Below, piece by piece: positions 58,401 to 64,000 of a stretch of DNA of 64,000 bases. The position numbers were made by a program, and so were the translations under genes. Numbering within the stretch: the first letter of the stretch is position 1; each line of letters starts with the position of its first letter. Below the pieces are notes generated by a model. That model did not search any database. It was given only the letters and a program-made list of their open reading frames with translations, and was not told where the DNA came from. This DNA is from Candidatus Streptomyces philanthi (GTDB lineage Bacteria > Actinomycetota > Actinomycetes > Streptomycetales > Streptomycetaceae): contig CP073042.1 in the NCBI GenBank assembly GCA_018114805.1, forward strand, positions 186,001 through 250,000, written 5' to 3'.

Positions 58401-59185
58401 CGGGCCCGCCGCAGCGCGTCGGCCAGCACCGTCGGGGCGGCCACCAACGACGGGCCGTACCAGGTGAGGTGGCGCCCGCTGACCAGCGCGGCGGGCAGGC
58501 CGGGGAACGCCTCGGGTCCGTCGTCGGCGGTGAAGCGGTACGGCTCGTCGGGCAGCACCACCAGGTCGGCACTGCTGGCCCGCAACTCCTCCAGCGGGAC
58601 GCGGGGGTAGCGCTCGGCGTGGTCCGCGTACACCTCGCGGACGCCGAGGCGCGCCAGCAGGTCGCCGGCGAAGGTATCGCGGCCGAGCACCATCCAGGGC
58701 CGCCGCCACACCGGCACCACGGCGCTGCGCCCCTGGCCGGCGGCGTCCACGGCCGCCTGGTGCCAGGCGCGCTCGGCCGCGTCGAGCCAGTCGGGCCTGG
58801 CGAGCCCGCAACCGTCCACGAGCACCCGGTGCAGTTCACGAAACGCCTGCTCGAGGTCGCGCACTTCGGTGACCCAGACGTCGAGGCCGGCGGCGCGCAG
58901 GGCGGCCAGGTCCGGTTCGCGGTTCTCCTCCTCGTTGGCGATGACCAGGTCGGGAGCGAGGGCCGCGACGCGCGCGGTGTCCGGGTTCTTGGTGCCGCCG
59001 ACGCGCTCGACCGCGAGGTCGGTCGGGTGCGTGCACCAGTCGGTGGCGCCGACTAGCAACCCGGGGGCGGTGGTCGCCACCGCCTCGGTGAGCGAGGGCA
59101 CGAGGGAGACCACCCGCCGGACGGCCGGACGGCGAGCAGAGCGGCGGGGACGGTCGGGGCCATCGGGGCGGCTGGGTCCAGGCAT
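58397..59185 (-). CDS. helical-backbone metal receptor (BtuF-like)
   Basis: Intact, 262 residues. It is a periplasmic-binding-fold protein of the BtuF/FhuD type: RVVSLVPSLTEAVATTAPGL, VGATDWCTHPTDLAVERVGG, APDLVIANEEENREPDLAAL. ATG at 59185 gives no signal peptide or lipobox, so this version appears cytoplasmic, as in a group of Streptomyces cobalamin-binding-like proteins. No permease or ATPase is beside it. Confidence 0.82.
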   Translation of the reverse strand: MPGPSRPDGPDRPRRSARRPAVRRVVSLVPSLTEAVATTAPGLLVGATDWCTHPTDLAVERVGGTKNPDTARVAALAPDLVIANEEENREPDLAALRAAGLDVWVTEVRDLEQAFRELHRVLVDGCGLARPDWLDAAERAWHQAAVDAAGQGRSAVVPVWRRPWMVLGRDTFAGDLLARLGVREVYADHAERYPRVPLEELRASSADLVVLPDEPYRFTADDGPEAFPGLPAALVSGRHLTWYGPSLVAAPTVLADALRRAR

Positions 59186-59201
59186 GTGCCCCACCGTACG
59201 G

Positions 59202-59239
59202 CGCCGCCGTGGCCCGGAGGGTTCCGGACCACGGCGGCG
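59202..59239 (-). terminator. hairpin terminator of the osmoprotectant operon
   Basis: Arms CGCCGCCGTGG-C-CCGGA and TCCGG-A-CCACGGCGGCG pair with one mismatch around a 4-base loop. It lies about 105 bases after the importer stop and just upstream of the metal-receptor start. Confidence 0.75.
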
Positions 59240-59343
59240 TGCGGAGGCCCCGCGGCTGCGGCACGGGGCGACCGCGCGCGATGCGCGGGCGCCTCGTGCC
59301 GCCTCGTGAGCGGCCGTGCCGCGGGACGGGCTCAGCAGGCGGG

Positions 59344-61960
59344 TTACTTCACCGGCGCCATCTTGTCGACGATTCCGGGATGGGCGTCCATCCACTTCTG
59401 TACGCCCTCCTCGACCTTGCCCTTGCCGGCGTCCTGAATGGACGCCTCAAGGCCGGCGAGTTCCTTCTCGGTCATGTGCCATTCCTTCAACCACCCGTAG
59501 AACTCCGGGTATTTCTTCGGGAAGGACTTGTGCCCGAGCGAACGGATCTCGTTGTTCTCGCCGAACGCCTTCTTCGGGTCGGCGAGCTTGGTCAGGTCGT
59601 ACTTGCTGTAGGCCCAGTGCGGGGTCCACAGCACGGCGATGACCGGCTCGCGCTTCTTGTACGAGCGCTCCAGTTCGGCCAGCATCGCGGGCGATCCCGC
59701 GCTGGTGACCTCGTACTCGCCGTCCAGGCCGTAGACCGGCAGCACCTTGTCCTTGAGCAGCTTCATCTGGCCGGTGCCCGGCTCGATTCCGACGATCTTG
59801 CCCTTGAACCTGTCGCCCTTGCCCTTGAGGTCCGCGAGGGACTTCACGTCCTTGACGTAGGAGGGCACCGCCAGTTCGAGGGAGGTCTTGTCGTACCACG
59901 CGCCGATGTCGACCAGGTTGTTCTTGATACTTGTCCCAGTACTGCTTCTGGGCCACCGGCAGCCAGCCGTCGAACTCGACGTCGATCTGGCCGGCCGCCA
60001 TTCCCGTGAACATCGAGCCGACGTCGTACTGCTTGATCGACGGCTTGTAGCCGCGGCGCTCCAGGACATTCTTCCACAGGTAGGTGGTGGCGATGTCCTC
60101 GTCCCACGGGAAGTAGCCGATGCGTGGCGCGGCGCCCGCCTGCTCGCCCTTGGCCTCGGCGCTGGCGACCGGGGCTATCTTGTCGACTATGCCCGGGTTC
60201 TTCTCCAGCCAGGCGCGCACGCCCTGCTGCTGGTTGCCCTTGCCGGCGTCCTGGATCGCCTGCTCCAGCGTGGTGAGCTGCTTCTCGTCGAGCTTGAAGC
60301 CCTTCATCCACTCGGCGACCCGCGGCTCCTTCTGCGCGAAGCCCTTGCGCGCCAGCATGTGCAGGCGGTCACCGGAACCGAACGCGCCCTTGGTGTCCTT
60401 CAGCTTGGTCAGGTCGTACTTGCTGTACGCCCAGTGCGGCGACCAGAGGGTGACCGCGACCGGCTCCTGCTTGGCGTAGGAGCGCTCCAGTTGGGAGAGC
60501 ATGCCGGCGGTGGAGCCGCTGACGAGCTTGTACTCCTTATCCAACCCGTAGCCGGGCAGCGCCTTGTCCTTCATCAGCTTCATCTCGCCCGCACCGGGCT
60601 CGATGCCGATGATCTTGCCCTTGAAGTTGCTCCCCTTGCCCTTGAGATCGTCAAGGGTCTTCACGCCCTTGACGTACAAGGGGACGGCGACCTCAAGCGA
60701 CGTCGGCCCGTACCACGAGCCGAGGTCGTCCAGCTTGTCGCGGTAGTTCTTCCAGTACGACTCGTGGGTGACCGGCAGCCAGGAGTTGGTCTGCACGTCG
60801 ATGTCACCCGCGGCCATGCCAGTGTAGAGCGCGCCGACCTCGTACGACTGCACCTTGGGCTTGAAACCGCGCTGTTCGAGGACTTCCTTCCACAGGTAGG
60901 TGGAGGCGACGCCCTCGTCCCAGTTGATGTAGCCGATGTTCAGCGAGCGGCCCTTGCCGACGTCGGCGGTGACCTCGGGGCCCTTCTCGTCCTCGCCGAA
61001 GACGTTCATGCCGCCCGCGACGAGCGCGAGCACCACGACGCCGACCGTGGCGAGCGAGGTCGCCGGCCGCCACTGGAGAACCCCCAGACCGCTGGTGGCG
61101 GCGGCGTTGCGCTTGGCGATGGCGCGGCGGCCCAGCGGCGAGACCCGCTCGCCGAGCGCGCCGGTCATGCGGTCCAGGTACATCGCGAGGATGACCACCG
61201 CGAGGCCGCCCTCGAAGCCGAGGGCCACGTCCACGGAGCTGATCGCCTCGAAGACAGAGGAGCCGAGCCCGCCGCCGCCGACCATTCCGGAGATGACGAC
61301 CATGGAAAGGGCAAGCATGATGGCCTGGTTGACGCCGGCCATGATGGTGGGCAGCGCCAGCGGGAGCTGTACGCGCACCAGGGTGCGGCGCGGGCTGGTG
61401 CCGAACGCCTCGGCGGCCTCGACCAGTTCCTCGTCCACCTGTCGGATGCCCAGCTCGGTCATCCGCACGCTGGGCGGCATCGCGAAGACGACGGTGGCGA
61501 TGGCTCCGGGAACCACGCCGACGCCGAAGAAGAAGATGCCCGGGATCAGGTAGACGAAGGCGGGCATCGTCTGCATGAAGTCGAGGACGGGTCGCAGCAC
61601 CGTGCTGACCGTGCGGCTGCGCGCGGCCCAGATGCCGAGCGGGACCGCCATAACGATGGTGATGAAGCCGGCGACCAGGACCAGCGACAGGGTCTCTATC
61701 GCCTCGTCCCACTGCTGGATCGAGTTGATGAGGGGGAAGCCCGCGAAGGCCACCACACCCGCGACCAGTCCGCGCAGCCACCAGGCGATCACCGCCAGGA
61801 TGCCCGCGAACAGCAGCGGCTCGGGCGCGGAGAGAACGTCGTGCACGCCCTCGTACATACCGTCGACGACCTTGGCGATGAAGTCGAAGAGCCAGTCGAG
61901 GTTCTCCCTGAGCCAGGTGATCCCCGAGTCGATCCACTTGCCGATGTCGAGCCTAGGCAC
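59344..61960 (-). pseudogene. osmoprotectant (glycine betaine/proline) importer: permease fused to two binding domains, frameshifted
   Basis: A fused OpuA-type protein. GTG at 61960 overlaps the ATPase gene by 8 bases. Residues 1-290 are the permease with its ATPase contact loop (VEAAEAFGTSPRRTLVRVQL). A further helix (VGVVVLALVAGGMNVFG) leads to a first extracytoplasmic binding domain (LNIGYINWDEGVASTYLWKE to NPGIVDKIAPV). A second, similar domain follows (IGYFPWDEDIATTYLWKNVL to HPGIVDKMAPVK). An extra base near 59930 splits domain two, and the correct frame resumes as KNNLVDIGAWYDKTSLELAV. The permease and first binding domain are undamaged, so uptake could persist. Confidence 0.85.
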
Positions 61961-63176
61961 CCGCAGTCACCTTGCCCTCGGCCGTGCCGTTGCCCACGGA
62001 GCCCTTCGCGGCGTCCTTGTTCACGTCGTCCTTGTCCGTGTCGCTCGTGTCGCTCTCGTCCGCGGCGTCCTTGCTCAGGCGTGGGCCCGGTGGCGTGGCG
62101 GTGGGTTCGGCGGTCTGGGTGGGCTCGCCGAGCACGGCCAGCAGTCGGGCGGCCGGCACCAGGCCGATCAGCTCGCCCGCCTCATCCACCACGGCGACCG
62201 GCTCGGAGCTGGTCGAGCAGGGCGCGAACAGCTCGATGATCGGGGTGTCGGCCAGCACGGTGGCCGGCGCCGCGGCCAGCACCTCGCGCGGGGTGCGCGG
62301 CGCGGAGCCGTCCGCGGCGGCGAGCGTGCTGGCGGGATCGGCCATGATGGCGCCCGCGGTGAGCACCCGGGAGCGGTCCACGTCCTGGGTGAAGGAGGCC
62401 ACGTAGTCGTTGGCCGGGGTGACCAGGATGTCCTGCGCGTTGCCGATCTGGACGATCCGGCCATCACGCATCACGGCGATCTGGTCACCGAGCCGCATGG
62501 CCTCGTTGAGGTCGTGGGTGATAAAGACGATGGTCTTCTTGAGCCGCTTCTGGAGTTCCAGGAGCTGGTCCTGCATGTCGCGCCGGATCAGCGGGTCGAG
62601 GGCGCTGAAGGACTCGTCCATCAGGAGCAGGTCGGCGTCGGTGGCCAGCGCGCGGGCCAGACCCACGCGCTGCTGCATGCCGCCGGACAGCTCGTCGGGC
62701 CAGGAGTCCTCCCAGCCGGCTAGGCCGGCCAGCTCCAGGGCCTCCTTGGCGCGCGCCTCGCGGTCCGCACGCGGTATGCCCTGCACCTCGAGCCCGTAGG
62801 CCGCGTTCTCCAACACGCTGCGGTGCGGGAAGAGCGCGAAGTGCTGGAAGACCATGCTGATCTTCCGCGAGCGCACCTCGCGCAGTTCGCGCGCGCTCAA
62901 CCGGGTCAGGTCCGTGCCGTCGTAGAGCACCTGCCCCGCGGTCGGCTCAAGGAGTCCGTTCAACATGCGCAGCAGGGTCGACTTGCCCGATCCGGACAGT
63001 CCCATGACGACGAATATCTGGCCCGCCTCGACGGCGAACGACGCGTTGATGACCGCCGCCGTCGTCCCCTGGGAGCGCAGCTCGTCACGGCTGGCGCCCC
63101 CCTCCAGGGCGGTCACGGCCGCCTTCGGTCGCCTACCGAAGACCTTGTACAAGTGCTCGGCTCGCAGCCTGGACAC
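61953..63176 (-). CDS. OpuA-type ABC transporter ATP-binding protein with CBS region
   Basis: Intact, about 407 residues. Start GTG 63176 (GAGAGG six bases ahead), alternatively GTG 63182. Walker A VMGLSGSGKSTLLRMLNGLL, Q-loop MVFQHFALFPHRSVLENAAY, signature LSGGMQQRVGLARAL, Walker B LLLMDESFSALDPLIRRDMQ, switch FITHDLNEAMRLGD. The C-terminal third is CBS-like (SEPVAVVDEAGELIGLVPAA), the ionic-strength sensor in OpuA homologues, then a Ser/Asp/Lys tail. It powers the permease encoded downstream. Confidence 0.92.
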   Translation of the reverse strand: MSRLRAEHLYKVFGRRPKAAVTALEGGASRDELRSQGTTAAVINASFAVEAGQIFVVMGLSGSGKSTLLRMLNGLLEPTAGQVLYDGTDLTRLSARELREVRSRKISMVFQHFALFPHRSVLENAAYGLEVQGIPRADREARAKEALELAGLAGWEDSWPDELSGGMQQRVGLARALATDADLLLMDESFSALDPLIRRDMQDQLLELQKRLKKTIVFITHDLNEAMRLGDQIAVMRDGRIVQIGNAQDILVTPANDYVASFTQDVDRSRVLTAGAIMADPASTLAAADGSAPRTPREVLAAAPATVLADTPIIELFAPCSTSSEPVAVVDEAGELIGLVPAARLLAVLGEPTQTAEPTATPPGPRLSKDAADESDTSDTDKDDVNKDAAKGSVGNGTAEGKVTAGA

Positions 63177-63210
63177 ATACACCTCTCGGGTCGAACTCAA
63201 GAAACGACCC

Positions 63211-63228
63211 AGCCCCCCGGTGGGGGCT
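63211..63228 (-). promoter_or_regulatory. leader hairpin upstream of the OpuA ATPase gene
   Basis: A perfect 7-bp stem, AGCCCCC and GGGGGCT, with loop CGGT, about 35 bases upstream of the ATPase start. After it on the minus strand comes GGGTCGTTTCTTG. It could be an attenuator or a stabilising leader stem. Confidence 0.45.
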
Positions 63229-63419
63229 TCCCGCCGGGGGGCGAGAGACAGGTCGTGGAGCGGGCGGTTTCGGCCCGCCTGACCACGTGCCCAATGCAAT
63301 AGTTGAATGCGCTACAGGGTCCGCTCCGGCTCGGCGCCTGCCCGGAAGCTCCCCGATCAAACCCTTTGTGTCCCACCTCACAAGCGTCGCCCGTCGGACG
63401 CATACGGCATGATCGGGCC

Positions 63420-64000
63420 GTGACCCGACGTCTGATGCTCCTCGACACCGCCTCCCTGTACTTCCGCGCCTACTTCGGCGTACCCGACTCGGTCCGCGCC
63501 CCGCACGGCACCCCGGTCAACGCCGTGCGCGGCCTTCTCGACTTCATCGCCCGCCTGGTGGACGACCACCGCCCGGACGACCTGGTCGCCTGCATGGACG
63601 CCGACTGGCGGCCCCAGTGGCGGGTCGACCTCATCCCCTCGTACAAGGCGCACCGGGTAGCCGACGAGCCGGCCGCCCCGCAGGGCGAGCACGTGCCGCA
63701 CTCGGGCGACTACAAGGAGGTCCCCGACACCCTCGCGCCGCAGGTGCCGGTGATCGAGGAGGTGCTGGACGCCATCGGCATCGCCCGCGTCGGCGTGGCC
63801 GGCTACGAGGCGGACGACGTGATCGGCACCCTCGCCACGCGCGCGAGCGGCCCGGTGGACATCGTCACCGGCGACCGCGACCTGTACCAGCTCGTCAGCG
63901 ACGAGCGGCGGGCCCGCGTGCTCTATCCGCTCAAGAACGTGGGCACGCTCCAGGCCGTGGACGAGGCGTGGCTGCGCGGGAAGTACGGCGTGGACGGCTC
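63420..64000 (+). CDS. 5'-3' exonuclease / flap-type nuclease, 3' end outside window
   Basis: The N-terminal domain of a PolA-type 5' nuclease. GTG at 63420. Metal-binding acidic residues are visible in MLLDTASLYFRAYFGVP, VACMDADWRPQWRVDLIPSY, GYEADDVIGTLATRA and DIVTGDRDLYQLVSD, matching the family. 193 residues are visible before the window ends in LRGKYGVDG. The N-terminus lacks DNA polymerase I features beyond the nuclease, and Streptomyces have a separate stand-alone exonuclease of this kind, so that is the likelier identity. No lesion seen. Confidence 0.85.
   Translation, partial: MTRRLMLLDTASLYFRAYFGVPDSVRAPHGTPVNAVRGLLDFIARLVDDHRPDDLVACMDADWRPQWRVDLIPSYKAHRVADEPAAPQGEHVPHSGDYKEVPDTLAPQVPVIEEVLDAIGIARVGVAGYEADDVIGTLATRASGPVDIVTGDRDLYQLVSDERRARVLYPLKNVGTLQAVDEAWLRGKYGVDG

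Noticed and set aside
1..64000. Biosynthetic gene cluster, prophage or integrative element covering the window
   Set aside because: No synthase, phage structural, integrase or tRNA attachment genes are visible. The gene content is ordinary Streptomyces core and accessory genes with a single IS.

Overview
The window is chromosomal DNA of a high-GC actinomycete, almost certainly Streptomyces. It has strong G/C third-position codon use and many GTG starts. It carries the conserved block infC-rpmI-rplT-trmH-sensor kinase-pheS-pheT with DUF1844, SseB-like and mycosin-like neighbours, and a glnA4-type gamma-glutamyl ligase locus that in Streptomyces usually lies close to that block. I saw no tRNA, rRNA or CRISPR array.

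The most striking property is decay. About half of the recognisable genes carry lesions that can be located by matching the reading frame on either side. These are one-base indels in G/C runs, nonsense codons most simply explained by C-to-T (or G-to-A) changes, deletions at short direct repeats, a 16-bp tandem duplication and an IS sitting at a gene-gene junction. The lesions are uneven. The roughly 7.5-kb pheT-to-infC block has only one possible lesion (a stop in the infC tail), and uppP, ung and several small genes are intact. Permeases, catabolic enzymes and paralogues carry one to five lesions each. That pattern fits genuine genome erosion under relaxed selection, as described for the host-restricted beewolf symbiont Streptomyces philanthi. 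A poorly polished long-read assembly is the main alternative. The species name is only a suggestion.

Layout. 1-9.2 kb: gamma-carbonic-anhydrase end (broken), DoxX/TetR pair, two broken MFS exporters, a hotdog thioesterase, a broken membrane-anchored protein, a broken spermidine-synthase-like gene and a degenerate EF-Tu paralogue. 9.2-18.1 kb: broken DedA/VTT protein, uppP, DUF1992, broken CoA-transferase, badly decayed lnt, Gfo/Idh oxidoreductase, DinB, TPR protein, ung. 18.3-28.5 kb is the most rearranged part: two divergent genes fused by a deletion, a broken hydrolase with a coupled membrane protein, a Phd-like/DUF6461-like fusion, a propeller remnant, and an ABC exporter cut by a 2.2-kb ISAzo13-family element whose other side is a different gene remnant. 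28.6-32.1 kb: Nudix, XRE/TPR regulator and SpoIIE phosphatase. 32.4-41.0 kb: pheST to infC and DUF1844. 41.1-48.4 kb: aquaporin, SseB-like, mycosin, Pro-rich membrane protein, amino-acid deaminase/aldolase, DUF2510 protein. 48.5-55.3 kb: an ethanolamine/polyamine catabolic locus (SDR, aldehyde dehydrogenase, GlnA4-type ligase, FadR regulator, permease, gamma-glutamyl hydrolase). Its regulator and SDR are intact, three genes are frameshifted and the hydrolase has an apparent internal deletion. 55.3-56.3 kb: three small coupled, decayed immunity-like genes. 56.5-58.4 kb: LysR regulator and TDT transporter. 58.4-63.2 kb: metal-receptor protein and an OpuA osmoprotectant importer with two tandem fused binding domains. 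The window ends inside a 5'-nuclease gene.

For broken genes I give the span of the whole former gene and say where the frame changes. Positions of indels are approximate to about 10 bases.
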